Below, piece after piece: positions 47,608 to 58,420 of a stretch of 64,000 bases of DNA. The translations under genes and the position numbers were made by a program. How positions within the stretch are numbered: the stretch's first letter is position 1; each line of letters starts with the position of its first letter. The notes beneath the pieces were generated by a model. The model made no database searches. It saw nothing but the letters and a program-made list of their open reading frames with translations, and was not told where the DNA came from. Location of the stretch: positions 39,706,002-39,770,001 of the forward strand of contig NC_059477.1 of assembly GCF_018139145.2 (NCBI RefSeq), read 5' to 3'. The stretch is from Gymnogyps californianus (Eukaryota > Chordata > Aves > Accipitriformes > Cathartidae).

Positions 47608-49194
47608 GAACATTTGGGGGTGAGAAACCCCAAGGGAAGGAACTCAGATGTTCGGGTCAGGCCTTAGAAAAGGTATCAATTCTTCTTTCCACTTAGCACA
47701 GCCTGCTGCCTGCCCGGGCTCTTTGTCTCTGCCCTCTTCCCAGTACAGAAAGCATTTCCCTTTTAAATGACATCTGAGCGCTGACATGCTGGAGGCACCC
47801 ATCCTGCATCATCTCTGGCAGATGGTGCAGCTGGCCACGATTTTCGGGATTGCTTAAATAAAACCGCAGTGCCATATCAAGAAATGTAGAGAAAATGCTC
47901 AACAGTGCTTAAGATGTTTAAACATCACAAACTGTCTAAGACTTCAGATTGCTGTACTGCGCATTTTTGGTGATGTCACTATTCTTATCGATGGTAATAG
48001 TAAAATCTCCATCACGATTCATTTTCTTTTCTTTCTGGGAGGCAGAGACAAGTCCTACGATATTGCTGTTCTGACCTAATATCAGACTCTTTCGCCTTGC
48101 TACGTTAGGAAGAAGTTTGGACAGTTGTAACAACACAAGTCAAACGCTTGAGGTTTCTGGAGAAGGGAGCTTCACTGCTGCAAGCATCAGATCCGAGATA
48201 CCCTCACGCCATCAAACGAGAAGCTGAGCCACTCCTTCGGTCCACAAACCCGGTAACATCTCTGCATGGCTTTCACAGACATGCAAGCAATTTTAGTGCA
48301 AGCAGCAATGTTCAAGCCAACGTAAATGCCGGCTTTCCTTTTCCCCTATGGTTTCGCTTGCTTTGAGCTAATTAGCCTGATGGCCATTTCCCTGCCCCCT
48401 GGAGATGATTGTGTTTAGTGGTATATGTATTTTGGGAAAAAGCCTTTTAAGTGAAAATTGTCATTGTCGTATCCAGGAGCCATTTAGCTCTTTCCAGCTC
48501 TACAATAAGTCTTCAGTTTTTCTACTAGTGATTAAAGTTAGATGTGATATTGGAAAACAACAACATTAGGAAACTTTAAGTCACAACTGCTGAAATCTGG
48601 GGTTTTGGAAGTGAAAAAAGGGATTTAATGTCCAACTTAGTGGGACTTCTTTGAAAGCTTAAGCCCTGGTAGATCCCAAAGTACAGGAGACAACCTTGCA
48701 GCATTTATGAAGAAGTTACCACAAGAGAGCCATTACCTGTAGGTGTCAAAGGAGATCGCTCCCATCTGCACTACTGCATCCAGTGATTCCTGGGAATCTG
48801 CCTAAAATTTACTGCCTCCCCCCAGCAAGGGAGGCACCTGGGAGGAAGCTAACACTCCTGAAACAAATGAAGGTGCCTTGATTTTGTTCTCCAAACCCTG
48901 CTCAGTATTATCTTGCCTCAGGAAAGAGTGCCTGTCATGCCCAAGCAGAGTAGCTTGCAAAGATATTCAGAAGGCTCAATATGAAGTCAGTCCCTGAGAA
49001 GCTGAGATGAATTGCTGTATAGATGTAGGCAGGTGTTTATTTATTTACTGGGCATATTGACTGGCAAGTCTCTAGGCATTTCGGAGCACCACCACCCAGG
49101 GTATCACCCCAGCATCCTCCTCGCATTGCCTTCCTCCCATAGTCCCCAAACTAGGTGGGAAAGCAGCAGGAAAAGGGCACACAGCCCACTCCAG
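47608..49194. other. Unique non-coding block
   Basis: The minus-strand frame 47936-48136 (66 codons) has a plausible codon texture and a moderate acceptor-like pyrimidine stretch upstream, but the peptide matches nothing I know and ends without a donor. No mobile element is seen. Confidence 0.35.
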
Positions 49195-49320
49195 AGCTCC
49201 TCACGCATCTCTCCACGAAGGCGATGCTGCAAGGCCAGCGGCAGCTGGCCGCCCTCCACGGGGACCACGCGCACCGCTTCCACCGCGCTCAGGCACCTCC
49301 GGCCGCAGATGTCGGCTTTT
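49195..49320. other. CpG-rich patch
   Basis: CpG dinucleotides are frequent (ACGCGCACCGC, CGCGCTC, CTCCGGCCGC). Frames are open on both strands and unrecognised. It is one of four such patches between 47340 and 54465. Confidence 0.3.
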
Positions 49321-50579
49321 ATTGCTCAGGTCTCCCATATCACTGGGCCACCTGTACAACATATTTAACATACAGCAGTTATTCTGTTGCTGTTTGCACT
49401 GAAATAATCTTGGCAGGAACTGGTACTTAAACCCGAGCATAATTTTTTACACTGTGTGTAAAGTAAAATCACCTCTTTGGATAAGTAATATACTCTCGTT
49501 GCCTTCTTAATGGGATATAGTATTTCTTGTCACCATCAGAAAATTGGCCAGAATTGGTATTTAAGGTCTGAATGTCTCCATTCCAGGTCCACATTGCAAT
49601 TCCTGAAAAAACGGGGAACTTTTACAAACTCTGGATTTTAGATGTGGGATACTGTTGGACCCTTCTCAAACGCTGAGATGGTGAAACGCAGCCCCATCAC
49701 AGAGTTAGGTTGGAATGGAGGCCTCAGATTCAAACACAGATCAGGGTTTGGATGTGCTTTTTGGATTTACTCCCATTCCTAGCCATATCCATTTGATGTA
49801 GCAGAGCAGGCTATCACACTGGTTAAAAAAACACTTGGAGCATCTATTGCTTTTTTTTTTTTTAAGTGAATTTAAAATTTTCTTCTCCCAAACCTAGAGA
49901 GAGGTGGCATGACTCTGAACGTTACAAGAACATAATTTTCTTCTGCTGCTGTTCAAGAGATACAGTATTTTTTTTCCCTCTGTTTGCTTTAAAAATTAGG
50001 TTGCTAATGATAATGTTCCTCTCATAGATGATCTTGTACTTTTTAATGATACCCATAGTTTTCCTCCACATAAATGACTAAATCCTCACAGAAATCTCTG
50101 TCTTGATTAGCACTCCTGCTAGTAAAATTTCACATACTAAATCAGTACCAGCTGTAGCAAGAAAGAATGAAAAAGGCAAGTGTAAATGTTCCATATGCCC
50201 TACCAAATTGGCATCTGTGTCAGTAACCCTGTGTTTTTTTAAACAATTGTATACATACATTCTCAGAAGTGTTTTGCTCACAGGATTCTGCAAGCAAAAT
50301 TTCCTCTGTTGGTACATCACTGAAATGTCACAGCTAAAAAAACCCCAGCAAGTAGTTTTTCTTCTTCTCCTTCCTACACCCAACCCTGACGCGCAATTAA
50401 ATGAGTTACCTCGAGTTTACTGCACCTTTATTTTGACGTCTGCTCTCCGTAACCTGATACTGGAGCACTTCTGCAAAGCTGCTTCACATTTAGCGCTTGG
50501 TTATTAGTAACACTACCGAAAGCCAAAGCTACTACGGCATTGTAATTATTTCCAAGCTGAATTCAGAAATAAGGACTCG
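49321..50579. other. AT-rich unique non-coding block
   Basis: T tracts lie near 49852-49863 and 49968-49976. The 134-codon plus frame at 50103-50507 has no known domain. No gene or clear mobile element is recognised. Confidence 0.4.
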
Positions 50580-50890
50580 AGTTCCAACTCGGCTGTTGGG
50601 GAATGCTGCGCTGGGAAGCGTTCCTACGAGCCAACATCTCGTCTTTCGCGTGACTCATGAATGATGATGCAGGAGGGAGCGCGTCCCGGGGACAGCCCAG
50701 AGCTCTGACCCAGAATGGTCAGTGACTCAGCTTCATCATGCGAAATCACGATTTGGGTACCGAGTAGGCGATAGTTATAGCCTCTTGGACCGTCCTTACG
50801 GTAGTAAACTGGCTGAGCACCACCTGCTCCATCATTTTGCTGTCTAACAGAAGAAAGCCCAGAATACGATGCAATAAATATGCACACAAT
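50580..50890. promoter_or_regulatory. CpG-enriched block with two AP-1 sites and an open minus frame
   Basis: TGACTCA, the AP-1 consensus, occurs at 50651-50657 and at 50723-50729, and the second reads TGCTGAGTCA-like (AAGCTGAGTCA) on the minus strand, near the MAF/NFE2 type. The block is GC- and CpG-richer than its flanks. The minus frame at 50624-50887 stays open with an even codon texture, preceded by a TTTCTTCTGTTAGACAG acceptor-like stretch. I recognise no protein family in the 87-residue product. Enhancer and exon are both possible. Confidence 0.3.
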
Positions 50891-51080
50891 ACAACTTAAA
50901 AGTAACCAACTATGTCCTCAGTGAAAACACTTTTAAGTCAATTTATGCCTATCCTGCAACTGCAATTTGATCAGTATGGCAAAATGGACTTTCAAAGTTA
51001 AACAAACATTAACTAGCGCTCCAAATGGGTAGCAAATGCCGCAGCCTTCTGTGGAAAGATGATACGGAGCCAGACTGTCC
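50891..51080. other. Short unique spacer
   Basis: Nothing is recognised in this AT-rich stretch. Confidence 0.4.
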
Positions 51081-51141
51081 GCTGGTGTAAGTCAACCTAA
51101 CTTCACTGGACTTCGGTGGAGCTGTGCTGATCAACACCAGC
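51081..51141. repeat. Amniote palindromic repeat (GGTGTAAATC type)
   Basis: GCTGGTGTAAGTCAACCTAAC, then TTCACTGGACTTCGGTGGA, then GCTGTGCTGATCAACACCAGC form an imperfect palindrome. A widespread amniote repeat has the same plan: GGTGTAAATC, then GCTCCATTGACTTCAATGGAGC, then GATTTACACCAGCTGA and GATCTGGCCC. CTGTCTGATCTAC follows here in the place of that last phrase. Arms are worn but still pair. Confidence 0.6.
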
Positions 51142-51679
51142 TGACTGTCTGATCTACTGGAAACCCAAAAGCCAGCCATCGTGTTTCCCTGACATGGGAT
51201 GATATAAAGTAAACAGGAAGAATTAAGAACCAGTTAAGGGCATTAATTGGAGCTTTCTGGGAATAATAAACTATTTCTCTCATTTCCAAAAGTCAGAAAG
51301 ACCCTCTCTCCTCACACTCTTGGCCATGACAAAGTGGTGACACTCATTATGTTTTTTTCCAGTGCAATATGGAGTGTATATTTGCACATCACGTCATGCC
51401 TGTCCATGGTAATCAGAAGCCATTATTTCCAAAAGCTCAAAATTCCCTCCTGGACTCTGGTATGCCAAGTCTTAGTTCACAGTGATTTCTTCTTTTTTTT
51501 ATGGTTGATTTATAATTGCTGCAAACAGAAGTTTATAATGGAAACGCTGACAAAACCGTAACTACAGTGTCACGTTAACACGACTATTGCTGCCTCTCCG
51601 TCAGACTTTCCTTTAACCCTATGAGCCAAGACTTGTATCAAGTATCAACAAAAGCCCAGAATACGCAGGGCATAGTAGA
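51142..51679. other. Unique non-coding block
   Basis: No element is recognised. The 104-codon plus frame at 51247-51561 contains a T-rich run and has no known domain. Confidence 0.4.
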
Positions 51680-51835
51680 CAGAGTAGAGAACTGGAGACA
51701 AGACTCCTGGAATAAAATCCTTGCCTCAGTGAAATCAAAGGGATTTTATCCCTGGTGTCTAGTCTCGCTTCTGCCAGACACTTGCTGTGTAATTTGGACA
51801 AATTTATCCTCTGCAAAATGGACAGGAAAATATGT
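51680..51835 (+). repeat. MIR-like amniote SINE split by a palindromic insert
   Basis: A tRNA-head-like section (GTAGAGAACTGGAGACAAG followed by ACTCCTGG) ends at 51710. The body resumes near 51750 with CTGGTGTCTAGTCTCGCTTC, then CTGCCAGACACTTGCTGTGT, AATTTGGACAA and CTCTGCAAAATGG. The last three correspond to the MIR-type GCTGTGTGACCTTGGGCAA and CTGTAAAATGG. The interruption carries perfect 9-bp arms ATAAAATCC (51712-51720) and GGATTTTAT (51741-51749) around CAGTGAAATC, itself like an amniote palindromic repeat. Confidence 0.55.
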
Positions 51836-53714
51836 TCTGCACTTACCTTACAAGTGTTGCAGCATGATTAGCAAATCATGCTATTAAAGGAAGCAGAGGA
51901 AGGCTAAGGATAAATATAAATGCTACCTACAAATTATTTACAAAAAAAAAAAAAGGCAAATATTATTCTAGGCATCCTCTATGCATGCGAGGCGGTAGGA
52001 TCTTTACAGCTCTGCCCGCATGTATTTACACAGAGACATCAATATAATATCTCCCTGCAACACCCTCATTATTTGGGTCTTGTCTCATGTTTGTGATTTT
52101 CAATTTTATTCCTGGCTTAGGTCTCATTCTTGACATTTTTATGTAGGTTTTGTATGCAATAATATACATACATTAGATGGTGTTGAAACCATCAAGCCAT
52201 GTTACTATTTTTAGCGCAGTGCAGAGGACGGGACAGAGACATAAGTGACAATTAAAGAGAATATATTCAGAGCTGTCATCAGCAAATATTTTTTTCTCTT
52301 GCCAGGAATCCTAAGTGTGTAGAAGGGCCTCCTAGGCAAAGTTTTTAAGGCAAAACAGTCGGGTCATTAAAAAAACCCCAAACTTAAGTGACATCACCAG
52401 GAGGCTGGGCTGCTAAAAGGTTCCTGATCACCAAGTTTGCGAGAAAACTCGTATTTGCTCCCTCGAATTGCTGATCTGCCTCTTTGCTTCTGTACTACCC
52501 GTGCACAGAGCCTGCAGATGTATATAATTTGCAGAGCTTTCCTCATCAAGGGGATTAGGCAGCCCTCTTTCAATATGTATAAGAAGTACAAACACACACT
52601 TACCCACTATGTTTTACGCCTGCCTGCAACAAACAGCTGAACAGATTGTGATGAAATTCAGACTTTGACAATCTGACAAAAAACTTCTTTTTTGCCTTAA
52701 AATCTGGCTTCCAGAAGTTTTGCAAATCTAAATATTTTATTTGAATACCGCGAGGGCCCCAATCTTATGGAAAGCCTATGAAGCAAACATGTAGATATAT
52801 GTAGTTAAGGAGAAGGAAAAAAAAAAAGCACAGACACATAGACACATACACAAAACGCATATATTTGGTGCCACTTGCCAATTTTCACAATGACTCGCAT
52901 GCGTTTTCTCTCCCCGGCTCCGGAGACTGTAACTAGACTCCTCTAATAAGCACTTTTTGCCCACCAGTGTGTCAACGGTGCTTTAACAGTAGTTTCAGTG
53001 TCAAATTGCCCTTTCCTCAGCAGGGATTGTTAAGCCTTTCTGTATTATACTTCCAAGACTCTCACGAGCTGGAGTTGGGAGATATAATATTTTCTTTGAA
53101 GTTTGCATTTCACAACACACTGGGATGCAAACAAGCTCCAGTTTCTCAGTAGTCAAACAATTCTGGCACACAGGGACTAGGACTAAATATTGTACCAAAT
53201 TTTCTAATTACGTCTTTGTGATATTTACTACACGACGTTAGGTGAAAGCAGATTCTAATCAATATAAACCCCCTTGTCTAAACAGGACATCTTGGCTTTG
53301 AAATATTCTGTTTGTTGTCTCAAAATTACCCTGTAGCAAGCCACCATAACAATATAATATCTTAGTCATGGAAAACTTTGGAGTATTTCTGATAAACTTA
53401 TCATAAACAGATGAGTGCTTTCTCTCTTACAGTATTAAGGTGATGTAAAAAGTGAAGATAGAAGTCAGCTGTATGCATAAAATCACAGAGACTTATGCCA
53501 ACAAAATGCTATGTTTACAAGTTTAAAAGCTCAAAAGTCTGAAAAGGCAAAAATTGGGATTCTTAAAGTAACACTAACTCAGCCACATGGCACATCCTGG
53601 CAGGCACATTTAGCAAAATAAACATTAGCATATTCATATACACATTTCTAGAGCAACGTATTTTTAATGTGGCCAAACTAATTCAACAATGGGAATCTCA
53701 ACTTTTCTCATTTT
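51836..53714. other. AT-rich unique non-coding block
   Basis: Short A tracts lie near 51942-51955 and 52817-52828, with a CA-rich run after the second. Nothing else is recognised. Confidence 0.4.
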
Positions 53715-53716
53715 AT

Positions 53717-53840
53717 GGCCAGATTCTCAGCTGGCAGAGATATATTATTTCAACAAACCGACACCATCTACAGCAGCTAAGCAGCAGAACCGCTTGCTTC
53801 TGAGCAGGCAAGTGCCAGATTCTGATGCACTTACGATGAC
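53717..53840. repeat. Amniote palindromic repeat remnant
   Basis: GGCCAGATTCTCAGCTGG at 53717-53734 and TGCCAGATTCTGATGCACTTA near 53814-53834 match the ends of amniote repeats that begin GGCCAGATTCTCAGCTGGTG. The centre has been lost or replaced. Confidence 0.4.
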
Positions 53841-54129
53841 AAGTCTCTTTTTCTGACTTTAATATCAATATTCATAAAACAAGATAGACAGATGTGATTA
53901 AGAATCAGCTCCTTAACTACAAGCCTGAACCTTCCAGTACAAAAACATTCATGAGAGTCATACTTTTGCCTGTATTTTCTCACGTAAGAGACTCGAAGGC
54001 ATCCAGCCTCCCTGGTACAAGTATTTTACAGCACAAGACGTGGACAGTTGTAACTCTTTGGACCTGAACTTTGGATGATGCTGGTTTTTACTGACTCTCT
54101 CAGCTTTATCTGGCAATTCCTTGATTTGT
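53841..54129. other. Unique spacer left of the CpG-rich block
   Basis: Nothing is recognised in this stretch. Confidence 0.4.
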
Positions 54130-54465
54130 TCTTCCAACGACGACAAACCGCACCGGAGGGGAGCATTTCCCCGCTCGCCAGACGCACGGGCACGTCAGCG
54201 CAGGATCCGTTCCCGCATTCAAATCTTCCCACAGAGAAAGTTTTCCGTGCTGAGGACATTCTCTATGGATAACGAGGCGGATCCGGGCTCCCAAAGCAGC
54301 TGCCTTTGCAAAGCTGGCTTATCCCATCACCCCCGAATTGCCCTCGGTGGAGAGGATCTCCGGATGGCGCCGGGCCAACGCCGCCAGCCTTCTGCCATCC
54401 CAACCTGCCCGCAGGGCGGGCGCCCTCCCATCACGCCGGGGCTCACCAGCCCGGGATAAGGGGAT
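54130..54465. promoter_or_regulatory. CpG island-like block, candidate promoter
   Basis: By eye about thirty CpG dinucleotides fall in 336 bases, within an otherwise CpG-poor region (for example AACGACGACAAACCGCACCGG and GGCGCCGGGCCAACGCCGCC). Vertebrate CpG islands usually mark promoters or developmental regulatory sites. Frames are open on both strands (54121-54459 plus, 54026-54259 minus), as expected for high GC, and no protein family is recognised. No TATA-like box or clear donor site is assigned. The best candidate for a transcription start in the window. Confidence 0.4.
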
Positions 54466-55379
54466 CTAAAAATGACACAAAGCCCCCCTTTGCCCCACCT
54501 TAATATGACCTACGCTAAATCCAGCTTGGCTGGGGCTGAGGATCAAGGCCCTTAGACACTCTTAACTTAATGCTGCAGGTAGGAATATAACTCCCCCCCA
54601 TCAGCCGCTGTTTATTTTTATTTTTTTGAGTGCCCAAGGTCCTGGTCAGGACTGCAGCCCTGCTCAGCAACACGCTCTCTAAATATAGAAAAGCCTCAAA
54701 AATTCTCAGTTGAAGAAAAGGATACACGAAGAGTAGGCAGTGAGATGCAATTGCGTGCAAATTGTTTGTATATACTATGTATATACTATGTGCAAATAGT
54801 TCATTGTTTGGTTGTTTTGGGGTTTGGTTTTTTTTTTCAAAGGATCTTGAACATCACCCAGCTGGACTTGGAGGCATCCGGAGCGAGTTGGTTAATTGTT
54901 AACAGGCTTCATAAAGACACAGGGGGAATTAATCCTCAGATCACCTCTTTTCCCCTTTGCAAGTCACAAAAAAACCTCCAGAGAAGCTTAGCTATCCGTA
55001 CCATTTCAAACAGTAAAGGTTGCCGTTTCAGAGTTAGATACGGAAGAAAAAAAAAAGAGAAAACCGGAAAGCACTTCACACCTTTGAGATCTCTAGCCTG
55101 CTAAAAAACTGGATAGATATTGGCAAAGAGGTTCAAAAGTTAGTAGGGGTGACAGACAGAAAAACAGACAGTTCAATTGCTTCGTTTCCATAAGCGACCA
55201 TGCCAAAAAAATCAGATTAATAATTAAAAAACAAACAAACAAACAAAAAAACCCATTATCTTGAGAATCAGGAATAAGTCTGGCCGGAAAGTTCAGAAAG
55301 GCCTAGACATGTAAAAACAAAAGGTTATAGGGCAAATTCTGACTTTGAGGCTTTGTTATAGGCCTTCCATGTGAACTGG
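54466..55379. other. Unique block with simple repeats
   Basis: TATATACTATG occurs twice in tandem near 54768-54790. An (AAAC)n tract lies at 55226-55252. No gene is supported; the 119-codon frame at 54745-55104 is unrecognised. Confidence 0.45.
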
Positions 55380-55560
55380 ACGGCTACGGCAGAGCCTGCC
55401 CTGTCCCGGAGGGGGGATGCTTCGGCGTAGCGGGGAGGGGGGGGACACCCACCTCCCCCTGGGACCCCCGGCCAGGAGTGCCCAGGCCACAGGGTGGGAA
55501 TGGCCATCCGAGAGCCCCGGGGCCAATTACCCAGTAACACCCCCCCAAGCTCCGAAGATC
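55380..55560. other. GC-rich block with a potential G-quadruplex
   Basis: G runs at 55411-55416, 55432-55435 and 55437-55444 (six, four and eight G) could form a G-quadruplex on the plus strand. C runs follow at 55453-55471 and 55542-55548. No open frame here is recognised as a gene. GC-rich blocks of this sort can be promoter-proximal, but no other promoter sign is seen. Confidence 0.35.
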
Positions 55561-56779
55561 TAAAGATCCCCCTGAATAATCCTATTCAGGGAGAAGAATT
55601 ATAACCATGAAGGGCAAAAACGGGGGGAAATGGGATCCTTCCTCAGGCCCCTGGCAGACACGGAGAGGACAATGGGGAAATAAGAGCTAGCACGAAAGTT
55701 TCCTCGAGTACGTCCTCAGCCACCACGGTTTCAGATGAGAATTTCCAGAGGCAGGAACTAAAAGAATATTATGATTTTCTTTGGGGGATTAATTACTTTG
55801 CCGCTTGTTACCTTTTGTTAGAGGCATGACACCCCGTAACCTTGTTGCACAAGGCACCAGATGTCCGTTTGGATATCAGTTTTGAAAGAAAAATGTTTGT
55901 TTTCCCATTTGAGCCCGCAAATTATTTTTTTTCCTGCTAAAAACCCCATGAATTTTAAGACAAGCAGACACCAAAACGTGCTACAAATGATACAGACGGG
56001 TGCTGAGTGCTTTGGATGAAACTAAATAAATAAAGGCAGTCCTTCCTTCCGCTCGCGTTTGCTGGAGACGCGTATCCCCTTACAAATAAAAAAAGTATTA
56101 AGAACATGTTATGAAAAATAACAAAGAATAGCAGAGAAATCAGAAAGTGAGTGGCACTTCAGATGGAGTTTAGCAAATTAAGTCATTGACCTGAAGAGGA
56201 GATTAATACCAAACAAGGTGCCCCTTCTTCTGAAGTAATGAATATTCTTCAAACAGCAAGGGAGCACTGACTGCTGTTTGATGCTGATGACATTGAAAAT
56301 TTAGGAGAACAGAAATTCCATCATTTTTCATTTGTATGCAAATGCGCCTGTTCCAGAAATTAACCCCTGAACCCCATGTCAGTTTTCATCTGGAGGAATT
56401 CTCTTTGCTAGCATCACACAGCAGCAGCCTTGCTGCTATCCTGGGGTCACTGGGGCTTCCCCGCGCAGAACAACACAAAACCCTAAAACAAAACACAACA
56501 AAACAAAACACAACACAAAAAAAGGGAAGAAAGTAGGGTGGGGGAAATTGGCCAAATCATGCCAGGCTTTGTTTACCCCCATTAATGGAGTATAAAGGAG
56601 CAATAGAAGCAAAAGCATGTTGTAAAATGCACATCTCTAATGCATGGCTCTGGGTACCGGCATAATTGTAATGCAAAATGCAGCCGTACCTCTTTAGGCA
56701 GAGCAGCGGCCACTAATCACTTCCACTGGTGTTAAGGTGAACCATGGGCCAATATACAAACCGTATTACTCTTCCTTTC
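55561..56779. other. Unique block with an A/C simple repeat
   Basis: An (AAAAC)n-like tract spans 56468-56524, with ACAAAACAAAACACAACAC. No gene or mobile element is recognised otherwise. Confidence 0.5.
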
Positions 56780-57060
56780 AGCCAGGGCTTCGACTGTTAA
56801 AAAGTTCCTTTGTCACTTAGCACCTTAGACAAATGCTACTATCTGCATGTGAAGGGGAAAGAGATGATGGAGGTTTTTTAATTGATGTGGATTTAATTAT
56901 GCTAATTTAGACAGCTGTAAAGCCTTTTCAGTATAGCTGCATAATGGGACCAGCAAATACAGGTGTCCTTCACTGCAGGCGCTTAATGTTTAACCTTAGT
57001 CGTTTTGTAAGGAAAGGAAAATGCAAAGTAATGGTTAACCAGCAGAAAGCTCTATTTCTT
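56780..57060 (+). promoter_or_regulatory. Candidate enhancer carrying shared motif copy B
   Basis: The block contains TTTTTTAATTGATG, TTTAATTATGCTAATTTAG and the 17-mer CACTGCAGGCGCTTAAT (56971-56987), identical to 40459-40475. GTGTCC precedes the 17-mer in both copies. Homeodomain-type TAAT cores are dense at 56879-56911. No repeat family explains it. Conservation cannot be assessed here. Confidence 0.35.
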
Positions 57061-58365
57061 GAGGACCTAAAGAGGACACTTCACTTTGATTCTTCTTACA
57101 CTCCCAGTCAGGGTTGCAGAAATCCACACACGCTGAGCAGAGCACAAATACTTTTCATTGCAGTGATGCCTGCTCTGACGGGTGAGGCTGAGGCCGAAAC
57201 AAGAGGGTTCGGGTCTGCCACAGGCTTCAGCATCCTGCACAGGATGTCCTTCACTTAATTTAGGCCATCTCCAAACAAATGCTTAATTTAAGACAGCCTT
57301 TTCGTCTTCCTTCTGCAGCCCTTTCTTGTCATCTTTTTTAATCCTTTGTATCCAACCACCTACAGCATCAGCAACGATTAAAACCAGCAAGCAAGATATC
57401 TTCTCAGGGTGTTTCCTTGGTGTCTTACCCAGACCCCTCTGAGGCTGCTATGCCTCTACCCTTCCCAATATCCCACATCCTACATCCTTTCTCTAGGCTG
57501 GAGCTGACATGCCCAGTGTCCATCTGGAGATCCATTTCCCAGGGTCTGGCTTTGGCCAGTTCAGCTCCCCAAAGCAGCCATGCACCATGTAACATCGGTG
57601 CTGCTTGCAGGGAGGAGTGTAAATGCTTGGCCAAAGGTGAGGAAGGGATCACCAAGCTTTTTTAATATGGGATGAATCACAGCCCAGAGGTGCCTGGGTC
57701 TCTTCGGTGGCCAGAGGCAGCCTCAGTGACTAGGTGCCTTGTGTTCAGATGCCTACATGTCACCTCGAAGCTCTCCCGTTCAGTAGCACTGTCTTATTTG
57801 TATGACCACTAAATAGCTGAAGTTTTTTTTAAAAATAAAAGTTGCTATTTATTAAACACTTGTTAGAGTAGGACCAAAAGCTTTGGCATACAAGTTCTGG
57901 TAGACATCACTGAAGCAATTTCAGGCGTTATTGGGCCGAACTACACATCACCCATCACTGATGCAGCAAGCATAATCTGCTCAGAAAGTCGGACTTTGGG
58001 TTGTGCATTCCTCCCAGAACATCTCTTTTTTAAAGGAGTGCTGCCAAACGGGGGAATATGCTGGAAATATACACTACACAATCAGACGGAGTTTATTTGT
58101 GTAAGGCAGGAGAGTGAAGATTAAATCCAGGTGTACAAAGCTATCTGCTGCTACATCTTTTTTAGGTCTGCCAGAGGCAGCAAGAGCAGAGACAACGGGA
58201 AAAGTGCTTTCCCATCACGTGATGCAGCATGCAGTCCCGCTCCGTGACGGGAGCGGCTCTGCATATCTGTGTCTGTCTCCATCGTGATGGCACCTGGATG
58301 CTGCACTACCTCTACTAATTCCTAAAGTGCAGTAGAAATGGGCTTTTATCCCATTCTACTTTGAG
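57061..58365. other. Unique non-coding block
   Basis: Open frames at 56944-57258 and 57417-57665 have no known domain. A T tract with A-rich flank lies near 57823-57838. Nothing else is recognised. Confidence 0.4.
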
Positions 58366-58420
58366 GTTACATGATTTGCCCAAGGTCATTGAGAGCAGGG
58401 ACAGAAATTCACATTTTGAC
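58366..58420 (-). repeat. MIR-like repeat scrap, minus strand
   Basis: TGATTTGCCCAAGGTCATTG followed by AGAGCAGGGACAGAAATTCAC corresponds to the MIR-type ACTTGCCCAAGGTCACACAG followed by GGCAGAGCTGGGATTCGAAC. Only about 55 bases are clear. Confidence 0.5.

Noticed and set aside
47109..47633. 174-codon minus-strand frame
   Set aside because: It owes its length to CpG-rich sequence and starts near a CA/T simple repeat; the product is low in complexity at one end and matches nothing.
47936..48136. 66-codon minus-strand frame with protein-like composition
   Set aside because: No family recognised, no donor site at its end, and random frames of this length are common in 64 kb.
50853..51668. 15-mer AAAGCCCAGAATACG shared by two places about 800 bases apart
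   Set aside because: Repeats of 15 bases are expected about once or twice by chance in 64 kb, and the flanks do not match.
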